This document shows positions 9,547 through 18,272 of a stretch of DNA of 64,000 bases, piece by piece. A program made the translations under genes and the position numbers. The notes below the pieces were generated by a model. The model searched no databases, had not been told where the DNA came from, and worked only from the letters and a program-made list of their open reading frames with translations. Source of the DNA: JAQVEM01 sp964601205 (lineage in GTDB: Bacteria > Actinomycetota > Humimicrobiia > Humimicrobiales > Humimicrobiaceae); assembly GCA_964601205.1 (NCBI GenBank), contig CAZRML010000008.1, forward strand, positions 1-64,000, written 5' to 3'. Every line of letters starts with the position of its first letter. Position 1 is the stretch's first letter.

Positions 9547-10281
9547 TTAATTATTTAAAAGCGGGACAAATATAACATCACAGATTCTTTCTGTATGCAC
9601 ATCATCGCCTTCTTTAATTACTTTCCAGAGCACCTGGTTCCAGCCAGGAGGACCCACCGGGATCACCATAATACCGCCATCAACAAGCTGGTCTATAAGC
9701 GGCCGAGGTATGTGGTCGGGGGCAGCAGTAACTATTATTCTGTCATAGGGTGCATATTCCTCCCATCCGTAATAACCATTATGGTTTGATACTTTTACTC
9801 CGGGATACATCCGCTCCAGCCGCTCTCCGGCAGTCTCATAAAGCGAAGTTATAATTTCAACCGTGTAAACCTCATCAGTTATTTCCGCAAGTACTGCCGA
9901 CTGGTACCCGGAGCCGGTCCCTATTTCCAGCACCTTGTGTTCGGGTTGGAGTTCAAGCTCTTCGGTCATAAGAGCAACAATATATGGCTGGGAAATTGTC
10001 TGGCCCTCACCTATAGGAAGGGGCCTGTCATCATAAGCCGAGGCCATCTGCTCCCGGCTCACAAACTGGTGCCTGGGCACCGTCTCCATAGCTTCTATAA
10101 CCTCATTGTTGTTAATTCCTCTTAAAACTATATCCTCTTTTACCATCTGCTGCCTCATACCTCTGAAATTTTCCTCATTCTCATCCAGTAGAGGACGTGA
10201 CATAAGCCAGGCTGCCACTCCAAATATGATTACCACGGATATAATAATTATAATTAAGATTTTTTTGTTTTTAGCGGTCAT
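9547..10281 (-). CDS. pcm: Protein-L-isoaspartate O-methyltransferase with N-terminal membrane anchor
   Basis: The core from about residue 45 contains the PIMT hallmarks: RHQFVSREQMASAYDDRPLPIGEGQTISQPYIVA, the SAM-binding LEIGTGSGYQSAVLAE and ITAAP-like VTAAPDHIP. The enzyme methylates isoaspartyl residues in aged proteins to start their repair. An N-terminal helix (residues 7-27) should anchor it at the membrane with the enzyme outside, which is unusual because SAM is cytoplasmic; alternatively the anchor keeps it inside. It converges with the large methyltransferase-like gene upstream on the other strand. Confidence 0.88.
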   Translation of the reverse strand: MTAKNKKILIIIIISVVIIFGVAAWLMSRPLLDENEENFRGMRQQMVKEDIVLRGINNNEVIEAMETVPRHQFVSREQMASAYDDRPLPIGEGQTISQPYIVALMTEELELQPEHKVLEIGTGSGYQSAVLAEITDEVYTVEIITSLYETAGERLERMYPGVKVSNHNGYYGWEEYAPYDRIIVTAAPDHIPRPLIDQLVDGGIMVIPVGPPGWNQVLWKVIKEGDDVHTERICDVIFVPLLNN

Positions 10282-10651
10282 TTTATTTATTCCTGGATTT
10301 TTTTTAAGAAAATCATCTTTCCCTGACTTTCTGTCCCTGATTCTCTATTGCTGCCTGCAGTTTTATAATACGCACCGATTTTTTTATGATATCCCATATA
10401 AATATTGTTGTAAATGTCCCCTCTTAAGTCAATACTTGCGCCGGTATAAGCCGGCAGGCAGTACCCTCTATTTATAATAATCCTTTTTAGCTTCTCAACG
10501 ATTATATTTTTCTGTTATAATTAGCCGCGGGAAGTTAAAAGAAAATAAGCTCATACTTTTAGTAATATATTTTTTATTGAGCAAAATAAGTTTACACCAT
10601 TTTTACGGCCGGGCTTATTTTATCTATTTAAATTAAAGATTGGTATAAAAA
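10282..10651. other. Divergent intergenic region (370 bp)
   Basis: Lies between divergent pcm and trmO. It holds a short inverted repeat, GCCGG-6-CCGGC at 10440-10455, and AT-rich sequence upstream of trmO. I could not assign a convincing promoter or RNA structure. Confidence 0.35.
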
Positions 10652-11134
10652 ATGGAAATAATCTACAGACCTATTGGAATAATTCATACGCCGTTTAAAG
10701 AGCCCGGGGGGACACCCATACAGCCTGATGCTGCAAAAGATACTGAAGGCACCATAGAGGTTTTTCCCGAATATCAGAAAGGCCTAAAGGACCTGGATAA
10801 ATTCTCACATATTTTTTTGCTTTACCATTTTCACCTATCAAAACCATATTCATTAGAAGTAATACCTTTTATGGATGATAGATATCATGGTTTATTTGCC
10901 ACCAGGGCTTCCTCCCGTCCTAACCCTATCGGGTTATCAGTGGTAAAGCTGGTAAAAATAAAAGCAAACATACTTATAGTAAAAGATGTAGATATAGTGG
11001 ACGGTACTCCTCTTCTGGATATAAAACCCTGTGTTCCTGAATTTGACCAGCCTGTAGTTGAAAAAAAGGGATGGCTGGAAAAAAATGTAAAAAAATTAAA
11101 AAAATCAAGAGACGATGAGAGATTCATCAGATAA
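10652..11134 (+). CDS. trmO: tRNA (N6-threonylcarbamoyladenosine37-N6)-methyltransferase TrmO
   Basis: A 160-residue TsaA/TrmO-domain protein: RPIGIIHTPFKEPGGTPIQP at the start, the DLDKFSHIFLLYHF strand, and RASSRPNPIGLSVVKL, the conserved SAM/tRNA binding segment. TrmO methylates t6A37 in threonine tRNAs using SAM. The family is normally 150-240 residues; this is the short form without the C-terminal extension. Its last 20 bases overlap the start of the downstream isoprenoid-synthase-like gene, so the two are translationally coupled. Confidence 0.88.
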   Translation: MEIIYRPIGIIHTPFKEPGGTPIQPDAAKDTEGTIEVFPEYQKGLKDLDKFSHIFLLYHFHLSKPYSLEVIPFMDDRYHGLFATRASSRPNPIGLSVVKLVKIKANILIVKDVDIVDGTPLLDIKPCVPEFDQPVVEKKGWLEKNVKKLKKSRDDERFIR

Positions 11135-12347
11135 TCTTCCAATTAGAAAATATGTAGATGGATTTATCAAATTATGGCAGGAGTCCAGTCCTAATAATCC
11201 TGTTGTTCCCAGACATTTATACAGCCACAGCGACAGATTAAAGCGTGAGAAAAATCTGGATGAGTTTTTAAAAAAAATTAAAGAAAAGAACCATAAAAGC
11301 CGCACGGTCCCGAAAAATAATTACCCGTCTACCGAAATTACATTTTCAGAAATAAGAAATTTATTCCAGAAGATATTTGATTATGAACAAAGCCAGCTGG
11401 ATATTTTATTCTCTGATGATTACAGAAACTCAACCAGAAAGTTTATAGAAAGCGCCCGCAGCTTTGACACGGACCTGGCCGCCGAAGATATATTCCAGGC
11501 CTGCCGAAATGCCTGGATAATAAACGGGATACAGTCAATGATGGGTACGCCGGTGAAGTCTACCCCACCAGCATTTGCTTACAGCATGCTCTATCCCTAC
11601 ACAGATAATTATCTTGACGACCCTTCAGTTCCGGAAGAAAAAAAGGCTTCCTTCAGCCAGCGTTTCAGCCAGAGAATAAATGGTAAAAAGATTAGACCTG
11701 AAAATAATAATGAAAAAAAGATTTTCCAGCTTGTAGAAATTATCGAGGAGCATTATGACCGCTCGTATTATCCCGGTGTTTACCAGAGCCTCCTGGCCAT
11801 CCATAACAGCCAGACTGAAAGCATAAAGCTTCTTGGTGCTTCCAATCTTTCCAGTGAGATAGACCTGTTAAAAATTTGCGTTGAAAAAGGAGGGGCTTCC
11901 GTTATAGCAGACGGTTATCTTGTATCAGGTTCCCTTACAGAAGCCCAGAAGGGATTTCTTTTCAATTACGGTGCTTATCTACAGCTTGCCGATGACATCC
12001 AGGATACCGCAGTAGACCTTGAGGCGGGGCTTCTTACCCTCTTCTCATATAGCTGCACAAAAAAGCCGCTGGATGAACTGGCAAACCGGACCATAAATAC
12101 CGGTGTAAAAGTAATGGAACAGATTGGCTGTTTTGGCGGCGGCAACCTTTCCACTATAAAAAGCCTGATGGAAAAAAGTATCAGAATGCTAATAATTGAA
12201 TCCATCGGACTCAATGACAGATTCTACAGCAAGTCCTATATCCGTAGTACTGAACGTTACTCGCCCTTAAGCTTTTCCTATCTTAAAAAAAATGGCAACA
12301 GTTTCTCTCCGGGGCAGGATTTATTTATGGAAATGATGGAAAAATGA
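11115..12347 (+). CDS. Class 1 isoprenoid-synthase-like protein
   Basis: The 410-residue protein is all-alpha and contains YGAYLQLADDIQDTAVD at about residues 286-302, the second aspartate-rich motif of polyprenyl diphosphate synthases and related squalene/phytoene-type enzymes. The first aspartate-rich motif is not canonical; YTDNYLDD near residue 160 is the best candidate. The first hundred residues are not recognisable. A role in condensing or cyclising prenyl diphosphates is an inference. It overlaps trmO by 20 bases, and a Ste24-type prenyl-protein protease homologue follows on the other strand. Confidence 0.6.
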   Translation: MRDSSDNLPIRKYVDGFIKLWQESSPNNPVVPRHLYSHSDRLKREKNLDEFLKKIKEKNHKSRTVPKNNYPSTEITFSEIRNLFQKIFDYEQSQLDILFSDDYRNSTRKFIESARSFDTDLAAEDIFQACRNAWIINGIQSMMGTPVKSTPPAFAYSMLYPYTDNYLDDPSVPEEKKASFSQRFSQRINGKKIRPENNNEKKIFQLVEIIEEHYDRSYYPGVYQSLLAIHNSQTESIKLLGASNLSSEIDLLKICVEKGGASVIADGYLVSGSLTEAQKGFLFNYGAYLQLADDIQDTAVDLEAGLLTLFSYSCTKKPLDELANRTINTGVKVMEQIGCFGGGNLSTIKSLMEKSIRMLIIESIGLNDRFYSKSYIRSTERYSPLSFSYLKKNGNSFSPGQDLFMEMMEK

Positions 12348-12352
12348 TTTAT

Positions 12353-13573
12353 CTAGTCAGCGTTAAAATTTTTTGCTGTTTCTATTCTTTCCATTATAGG
12401 CGGATGGCTGTACAGAAAGTATTTTATATAATTTGCAGGCTTTACATTGGGAAGGTTTGAGCTGGCGAGCTTTACCATAAGCTCTACCTGGGCATCGGGG
12501 TTTTTTGTTGCCTGAATAGCAAAACTATCAGCCTGCCTTTCAAAAGTCCGTGATACCGCATTCTGTATGGGTTGAAATAAAAAAGAACTTAAGGATATTA
12601 AGAGAATTATAACCAGAATAGATTTGAAATCCCCTATCATTCCGGAGCGGGTAAAAATGAGATTTATAAGAAACAATCCGGCTGTTCCCGAAACAATACC
12701 CATTATAATATTTTTTAGTATGTGCAGATGATGCCAGTGACCCATCTCATGAGCTATTACATTCAAAGCTTCCTCTCCTGAAAAATTATTGATAAGGTTA
12801 TCAAATACCACTATACGTTTGCTTCCCCCAATTCCAGCAAAATAGGCGTTGGCCCTGCTGGTTTTCCTGCTGGCATCAGCAACCAGAACCTCCTTTACCT
12901 CTACACCGGCCCTGCTGGCAATTTTTATAATCTGCCCTTCTAAATCCTTATCCTCCAGTTCTTTGAATTTATAAAAAAGCGGGTCAATCAATATGGGATA
13001 GAGAAAGGTTAAAACTACAATAAATACTGCCAGAATAACTGAGGAAATAATCCACCAGTATCCCGGCACATATACCATCAGCGCATAGATTCCCATCATC
13101 CCCAGCGAAGAAATTAATATGGAAATACTGTTTTCTTTCAGGTAATCGGAAAACCACATGGACAAAGTCTGGTTTGAGAGCCCGAATCTATGTTCTATTA
13201 TATAGCCCCTGTAATATGATAGCGGCAGAAGTATAAGCTCTATTAATATATAAGCGGTAATTATAATTAAAAAAGCCATCATTATATTTACCCGGATGTT
13301 TTTAAAATATTTAAAAAATAAAATGATTATGCCTATCATAATAGCCCAGGAAAGAAAACGGCGGGCAATACTTATATCCAGTGAAATCCTGTTATACTCA
13401 GAGGCTTTCTCAATCTGTTCCCTATCAAAATACTGCCGCACGTTACCCTCATATTCCGGTTTATACAGATGGCTGGCAATAAATATTGAAGCCAGTGACA
13501 GTACTGCAAGGCTTACTAAAATTATTAATATAGCAAATACCAATTTTTTTCCCTTAAATATAGCAGTTTCCAT
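12353..13573 (-). CDS. Ste24-type M48 zinc metallopeptidase
   Basis: A 406-residue membrane protease with an N-terminal helix, four or more further helices and the zinc site HEMGH in NVIAHEMGHWHHLHI, with the third ligand Glu in FERQADSFA about sixty residues later. The gap and the strand motif NAYFAGIGGSKRIVVFDNLI match the M48A Ste24/CAAX protease family; HtpX is shorter (about 290 residues). Eukaryotic homologues trim prenylated proteins, but bacterial substrates are mostly unknown and probably misfolded membrane proteins or signal peptides. Catalytic residues are intact. Confidence 0.88.
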   Translation of the reverse strand: METAIFKGKKLVFAILIILVSLAVLSLASIFIASHLYKPEYEGNVRQYFDREQIEKASEYNRISLDISIARRFLSWAIMIGIIILFFKYFKNIRVNIMMAFLIIITAYILIELILLPLSYYRGYIIEHRFGLSNQTLSMWFSDYLKENSISILISSLGMMGIYALMVYVPGYWWIISSVILAVFIVVLTFLYPILIDPLFYKFKELEDKDLEGQIIKIASRAGVEVKEVLVADASRKTSRANAYFAGIGGSKRIVVFDNLINNFSGEEALNVIAHEMGHWHHLHILKNIIMGIVSGTAGLFLINLIFTRSGMIGDFKSILVIILLISLSSFLFQPIQNAVSRTFERQADSFAIQATKNPDAQVELMVKLASSNLPNVKPANYIKYFLYSHPPIMERIETAKNFNAD

Positions 13574-13609
13574 GGTTTATATTCCGGTAAATCCTCTAGT
13601 TGCGGATAA

Positions 13610-14296
13610 CTAAATTTCATAAAGGTCATCAATAAATTCGTTTACTTCATCGGTCATGGTGTAATTTTCTTCCTCGAGTAATTTCAGATATGAGTCAAGG
13701 ATGTCATAAAATCCTGTGCCGGGATATTTTTCAAGCATATCTTTAAACTCCTCCAGTTTTTCATCAATAATTTTTCCCTCCGGGCCAAAAACAGGACTGT
13801 TGTCAACTCCTCCAAGATATATCCATAGCATCCTGTCCTTTAAATTATCTATTTCATCATAACGCGGCGAATGGGGATAATTTCCCAGATACTCCATGGA
13901 TTTTATAATTCTTGCCACAAAATCGTCGGGGGTTATGGTAACTTCAGCATCCATTACCGCCGGCTCTTCCGATTCATCAATTTTTATACCAAGGTAATCC
14001 TTCATTTCTTCTCCCAGATAGAGCATATAAATATCATAGGCCCGGTAATCAACTATGGGCTCAATCATTCCTTCAATGGTTATTAATTTATATTTTTTAT
14101 TTATGGCCTCATCTATAACATTCCTTACTCTTTCATTATTAATATCCCTGAGAGCTCCGGCTTCAAGAACCAGCGCACCATCTACTATCACCTCTGACGA
14201 GAGGGCAAAAATAGTTCCTGAAATATCCGGGTCACTGATTTTTTCTGCAAATACAGGCCTGTAATCCTTGCAGAGTTTTATTACGGTATGGACCAT
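13610..14296 (-). CDS. Probable C-terminal part of a lipoprotein, separated by a frameshift
   Basis: The 228-residue frame has no recognised domain; it is acidic with alternating helices. Its only start, MVHTVIKLCK, lies inside the preceding gene and lacks its own ribosome site. Upstream of this ATG the same frame is open and reads ESNSELASD, which joins smoothly to the lipoprotein's last good residues FIDENI. I therefore think this and the upstream gene were one protein of about 345 residues. As it stands it would be made only by coupling across the 16-base overlap. Function unknown. Confidence 0.55.
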   Translation of the reverse strand: MVHTVIKLCKDYRPVFAEKISDPDISGTIFALSSEVIVDGALVLEAGALRDINNERVRNVIDEAINKKYKLITIEGMIEPIVDYRAYDIYMLYLGEEMKDYLGIKIDESEEPAVMDAEVTITPDDFVARIIKSMEYLGNYPHSPRYDEIDNLKDRMLWIYLGGVDNSPVFGPEGKIIDEKLEEFKDMLEKYPGTGFYDILDSYLKLLEEENYTMTDEVNEFIDDLYEI

Positions 14297-14646
14297 GTCA
14301 GACGCCAGCTCCGAATTGCTCTCTGTATATTTTCATCAATAAAATTAAAAATTACTCCGATATTTTCGGTGGTTTTATCAATTTTATCAAATTCATTTTT
14401 TATCCCGGCTGACCGTTCAACTTCATCCGGGGCTTCCTCTTCCGGCTCTTTATCCTTATCCCCACCGGAAGGCTCCTTCCCCTCTTCCGGTTCTATTGTA
14501 ATATCCTCTCCGGAAGTATCGCTTTTAGATGGGCCGCAGCCTGCAATAAGGGTTACCGTTAAACTTAAAATCATTAAAATTATTATGGCACCGGTTAATC
14601 TTCCGGCAAAATTTTTTTCTCTCATTATTTTTTTATTTATGATCAT
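14281..14646 (-). CDS. Lipoprotein N-terminal part, frameshifted at its end
   Basis: Signal peptide with lipobox: hydrophobic stretch at residues 16-36 ending LIAGC, then a Glu/Pro/Asp-rich spacer and a helix INEFDKIDKTTENIGVIFNFIDENI-like. The last seventeen residues (QRAIRSWRLTWSIP) change sharply in composition, as expected for out-of-frame reading, and the neighbouring frame carries a sensible continuation into the next gene. A single missing base near 14326 would explain it. The intact product would be a surface lipoprotein of unknown role. Confidence 0.6.
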   Translation of the reverse strand: MIINKKIMREKNFAGRLTGAIIILMILSLTVTLIAGCGPSKSDTSGEDITIEPEEGKEPSGGDKDKEPEEEAPDEVERSAGIKNEFDKIDKTTENIGVIFNFIDENIQRAIRSWRLTWSIP

Positions 14647-14774
14647 ATTATTTTACCTCCGCTTTTTTTAAATTAAGCCACCGGATAACTTAATACCGGT
14701 ATCCCTTAAATTAAAACTAAAAAATATCCCGGAAACATTATTTGAACAGAATATATAATTATTCTTATTTATTA

Positions 14775-16616
14775 TCAATCTCTTTTTCTATCTCCCAGAA
14801 GAATAATATCCTTTAAAGCTTTCTTATCCTTTGCTTCCAGCCATCTTTTCTCAAAATCCTCTTCGGCAATAATCTGGGATATAAAAGTATGGGTGCGGAG
14901 TATCATATTCCTTTTGTCCCTTGTGGCTATAATAAAAAAGGCAGCAATAATTTTAGATTTAGAATGGGGAAATATTATGCCATTTTTGCACCGTGCCATT
15001 ATAATATTAAAATAACCCCTTTCATCAATAATGATATTGGGTACAGCAATTTTATCTGTAATAAGGGTGCTGCTTTCCCTTTCTCTCCGGGCAAATTTAC
15101 GATAAAAATATCCCGGATCCATATCCAGCTCCCCGGCAAGCCTTTTTGAAATCTTTTTAAAAAGAATCTCTATATCCATAGATTCTTTAATATCCAGGAC
15201 AGTGCATCTTTCAATCACTCTGTGAAAATCATCTTTTACAATATTATCTCTTTCATACACTATTTCCTTTAGTTCATCCTCCAGACCCCTGTCTGTGAGT
15301 TTTCTGGATGACGATGTAACACCATCAATTATATAAAGAAGGGCATATTCTTTTCCTCTGGTTCTCTTCCTTCCATAAAAAAGGTAAATGCACACGCCAA
15401 TAACAATTAGCATAGCGCTTAATATCATTACGTCTCTGCCCATTTCTATAATTATAAAAATGAATCCCAGTAACCCTATTATCTGTATCCAGGGAAAAAG
15501 AGGAGTTTTAAAACCGGGCTTATAATTCTGAAGCCTGCTTGTTCTAAGCACAATAACGGATAAAATGGACAGCATGTAGGTTAGAATTACAATAGTTGAA
15601 GCAACTTTTATGAGAATATCAAGCTCTAAAAATAAAAAAACAATTATAAATAAACCGGTAATAAAAATAGAAACATAAGGCGTATTAAATTTTTTATGCA
15701 GCCTGTTAAAAAAATCCGGATACAGCTTGTCCCTGCTGAGTGCAAAGGGATACCTTGAAGCAGCCATAATCCCGGCATTTGCCGTCGAGACAAATGCCAG
15801 TATTGCTGCTACGCTTAAAAGAATCAGCCCTGTAATCCCCATGGAAACATTTGCGCCATCCGATATGGGAGTAAGTGAGTGATCAAGGTCTTCAGCTTTT
15901 ACAATTCCCACAGTAGTAAAAACAACCATACCATAAAATATAGTGGTAACTATAAGGGATAGCAGTAAACCGACAGGTATTGTCCTGCAGGGGTTCTTTA
16001 CTTCTTCTGAGATACTGGCAACTTTTAGCAGCCCTCCAAAGGCAACGAATACAAATCCGGTAGTTGAAAAAACAGAAAACAATCCATGTGGAGCAAAGGG
16101 TTCAAACTGGTTTACATTAATATGTGGAAGACTCCAGACAACATAGACAAAAAGAATACCCAGCAGTATAGTTACCAGAATTATCTGGGTTATACTGGCC
16201 TCCTTTACCCCGATAAAATTAAGGAAAATAAAAACAATACACAAAAAAATTGCTACTATATGTATATTAAGATCAACTATCAACCTTACAAAAGCAGCCA
16301 TACCCACCAGAGCGAAAGCACTTTTAAGAGACAGTGAGAACCAGCTCAGCATCCCGGCAACTGTACCAATTGCAGGGCCCAGGCCTCTGGTTATAAAAAA
16401 ATAATCTCCGCCGGCTTTAGGCATTGCAGTTGATAGTTCTGAAATGCTCAATACCCCTATAAGAGCCAGAAGGCCGGCTAAAAAATATGATATTACCACC
16501 GCCGGGCCGGCTCTTGCATGGGCAAGGCCCGGTAATATAAATAGTCCAGAACTGATCATCGCGCCGGTGGATATACAGAAGACATCAATAAGCTTGAGCT
16601 CTTTTTTTAATATCAT
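14775..16616 (-). CDS. APC family permease with C-terminal EIIA-like domain lacking the phospho-histidine
   Basis: Residues 1-425 are an amino-acid/polyamine/organocation permease with about twelve helices; the first helix has SSGLFILPGLA, a substrate-binding motif of the family. Residues 470-610 resemble a PTS EIIA-type (fructose/nitrogen) domain. The usual IPH motif appears as IAVPN, with Asn527 replacing the phosphorylated His (AAT instead of CAT). APC-EIIA fusions are known in bacteria and archaea; here the domain cannot be phosphorylated at that site, so it may sense something else or be degenerate. Substrate unknown. Confidence 0.82.
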   Translation of the reverse strand: MILKKELKLIDVFCISTGAMISSGLFILPGLAHARAGPAVVISYFLAGLLALIGVLSISELSTAMPKAGGDYFFITRGLGPAIGTVAGMLSWFSLSLKSAFALVGMAAFVRLIVDLNIHIVAIFLCIVFIFLNFIGVKEASITQIILVTILLGILFVYVVWSLPHINVNQFEPFAPHGLFSVFSTTGFVFVAFGGLLKVASISEEVKNPCRTIPVGLLLSLIVTTIFYGMVVFTTVGIVKAEDLDHSLTPISDGANVSMGITGLILLSVAAILAFVSTANAGIMAASRYPFALSRDKLYPDFFNRLHKKFNTPYVSIFITGLFIIVFLFLELDILIKVASTIVILTYMLSILSVIVLRTSRLQNYKPGFKTPLFPWIQIIGLLGFIFIIIEMGRDVMILSAMLIVIGVCIYLFYGRKRTRGKEYALLYIIDGVTSSSRKLTDRGLEDELKEIVYERDNIVKDDFHRVIERCTVLDIKESMDIEILFKKISKRLAGELDMDPGYFYRKFARRERESSTLITDKIAVPNIIIDERGYFNIIMARCKNGIIFPHSKSKIIAAFFIIATRDKRNMILRTHTFISQIIAEEDFEKRWLEAKDKKALKDIILLGDRKRD

Positions 16617-16823
16617 AAATCCTTAAAAATATTAGGAAGTTTATTATAACAGACTATATAGCCAGACCCAAACTATTTTATAAAATTATTAAAAACTCAT
16701 ATTTTACTTCCAGAAGCACCTTTTATACCTTAAGGAAGTTGTTATGATTATTTTAATATTACCGTAATTTTAATACTTCTGTGCAAAAGCCAGCATATAA
16801 TTTTAGATTCAAATAGATACCTG

Positions 16824-17399
16824 TTACTCAAAACGAACAGGTATTATAATTTCATCATCATGCTCACGCATATCAGAAGGATTATTCTTTTCCAGGATCA
16901 GAAACCCTGTACCGGTTTCCGGTTTTTCAAATTCAATCTCTGACTGAAACGGAACAAAATCTTCAGTCATCCACTCATCAAGAGCCTGGGCATAATAAAC
17001 GGTGATTTCTTCCCCATTTCCATCCAGAAGCCTGACAGGAAAGTTTGCCTCAAAAAACCAGGTTCCTCTTGCCTCCCCGGTTATTACCAGAGGGCTGGAT
17101 ATAACCTGATTTGGCAGGGGGCTGTCAACTATTATGTCTTTTTCCTCTTCCGACTCCTCTGTAGCCTGAGGAGTTTCTTTTTCTTCCTCTTCACTTTCAT
17201 TTTCTGTAATCTGGCTGGATTCTGGATCACCTTCCGCCGTTCCAGGCTCTTCAGTAACATCACCTATAGTATCTTCTGTTTCTATCTCCCCCGGTCCTTC
17301 ATCTTCCGGCAAAAAAAGCCTGCAGGAATTTAGAGAAAAGCTAAAAATCAGCAGTATGCCTATAAAGAAAAATATTTTATATTTCATTTTCATCTTCAT
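16824..17399 (-). CDS. Lipoprotein with Gmad2 immunoglobulin-like domain
   Basis: A lipoprotein signal ends FSLNSC at about residue 26. Residues 30-88 are an acidic, low-complexity stalk rich in Glu. Residues 89-191 form a Gmad2-like beta domain: IIVDSPLPNQVISSPLVITGEARG followed by WFFEANFPVRLLDGNG and a C-terminal IIIPVRFE strand, features of the germination/sporulation-associated Gmad2 family. It is probably a cell-surface binding module. Single gene; no evidence for its ligand. Confidence 0.8.
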   Translation of the reverse strand: MKMKMKYKIFFFIGILLIFSFSLNSCRLFLPEDEGPGEIETEDTIGDVTEEPGTAEGDPESSQITENESEEEEKETPQATEESEEEKDIIVDSPLPNQVISSPLVITGEARGTWFFEANFPVRLLDGNGEEITVYYAQALDEWMTEDFVPFQSEIEFEKPETGTGFLILEKNNPSDMREHDDEIIIPVRFE

Positions 17400-17533
17400 C
17401 CTTCTTCTATTATTTTAAAAAGTCGCTACTCGCTGTAAAAGGCTGGTAAAACTGACATTTATATTAATTCTAATATCGCTCTTATACGAATTATTACAAA
17501 ATATTTTCAATGAAAATAATTAAAGATACTCTG

Positions 17534-17800
17534 TTAGCCCTGGTAATTTTCCAGTAAGACAGCCCGGATTTTCTTTTTTTTATAATTCTTATAACTTAAA
17601 AATAGTCTATTATCATCGGTTATAAAGATTCCGCTAAAATACTCTGCAGTTGCCAGGAATATACCGTCATAAACACTTATCTTAATATAAATAGCTATTT
17701 TAACCGCGCTCTTTAAAATCTCCCTATTAATTTAAATATTATACCCATCTTATACAATCTATCAATTATATTCAGCTTTTCGCTCCTGTATTTTAAAAAA
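17534..17800 (-). pseudogene. Remnant of a VapC-type PIN-domain toxin
   Basis: In the minus frame ending at TAA 17534-17536 the sequence reads ISVYDGIFLATAEYFSGIFI then TDDNRLFLSYKN, the C-terminal half of PIN-domain nucleases (conserved YDALYVALAE and TADRRL in the family). A second frame just upstream reads LNIIDRLYKMGIIFKLIG, also PIN-like, so at least one frameshift separates them. In-frame stops and the absence of the N-terminal LDTNVLI region show the gene is dead. No VapB-type antitoxin survives on this strand; the AbrB-type gene 190 bases away on the other strand controls something else. Confidence 0.6.
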
Positions 17801-17907
17801 TTTATTTTTTATTAATTATTTTTTTATTATATTAAACATTTTTTATTCCTCTTCTTAAACCTAAATTATGTCCGGTTACACCCGGTTACTATACCTTAGA
17901 AATAATA

Positions 17908-17936
17908 TTGACAGATTAAGTTATTATCGATAAGAT
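17908..17936 (+). promoter_or_regulatory. Sigma-70-type promoter for the AbrB/ABC operon
   Basis: TTGACA at 17908-17913 and TAAGAT at 17931-17936, separated by the ideal 17 bases. The palindrome TTATCGATAA overlaps the -10 region, so a repressor bound there would block transcription. Confidence 0.7.
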
Positions 17937-17963
17937 TTATTATGTAAATAAGATTTATCTTAT
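17924..17963. promoter_or_regulatory. Operator-like repeats upstream of the AbrB-type regulator
   Basis: Three related sites overlap the promoter and leader: palindrome TTATCGATAA (17924-17933), the half-site ATAAGAT at 17930-17936, and a perfect inverted repeat ATAAGAT-TT-ATCTTAT at 17948-17963. The arrangement indicates autoregulation by the encoded AbrB/SpoVT-fold protein. Confidence 0.6.
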
Positions 17964-17990
17964 AATATATAATAAAGACGGAGATTAAAA

Positions 17991-18233
17991 GTGAAAGCAC
18001 CTGAAGGTAAGAAATTTTATGGTTCGGTTACAGTAAGTGAGCGCGGTCAGGTAGTAATCCCGGTAGATGCCAGAAAAGATTTTAATATTAAGACCGGTGA
18101 TAAGCTGCTGGTTTTTGGGGATATAGAAAGAGGGCTTGGAATTGCCACCTTTGACATTATACAGAAGACCATGCAGGGGACCGCAGATTTATTTAGTGAA
18201 ATAAAGCCGATAATAAGAAACAAAGAAAAATAA
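17991..18233 (+). CDS. AbrB/MazE/SpoVT-type DNA-binding regulator
   Basis: An 80-residue protein with GSVTVSERGQVVIPVDARKD, the swapped-hairpin AbrB fold, at residues 11-45. It starts at GTG 17991 with GGAG seven bases upstream; no ATG is available. The C-terminal thirty residues are helical and may bind a partner or effector. It precedes an ABC-2 transporter operon in the same direction by 39 bases and probably represses it and itself through the repeats at 17924-17963. An antitoxin role is less likely because no toxin gene follows. Confidence 0.85.
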   Translation: MKAPEGKKFYGSVTVSERGQVVIPVDARKDFNIKTGDKLLVFGDIERGLGIATFDIIQKTMQGTADLFSEIKPIIRNKEK

Positions 18234-18272
18234 AAAACTAAAATTTAATAAATAAAAAATAAGGACATTAAA

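Noticed and set aside
10106..10477. 123-codon plus-strand frame over the pcm start
   Set aside because: Antisense to a clear PIMT gene; no coding signature of its own.
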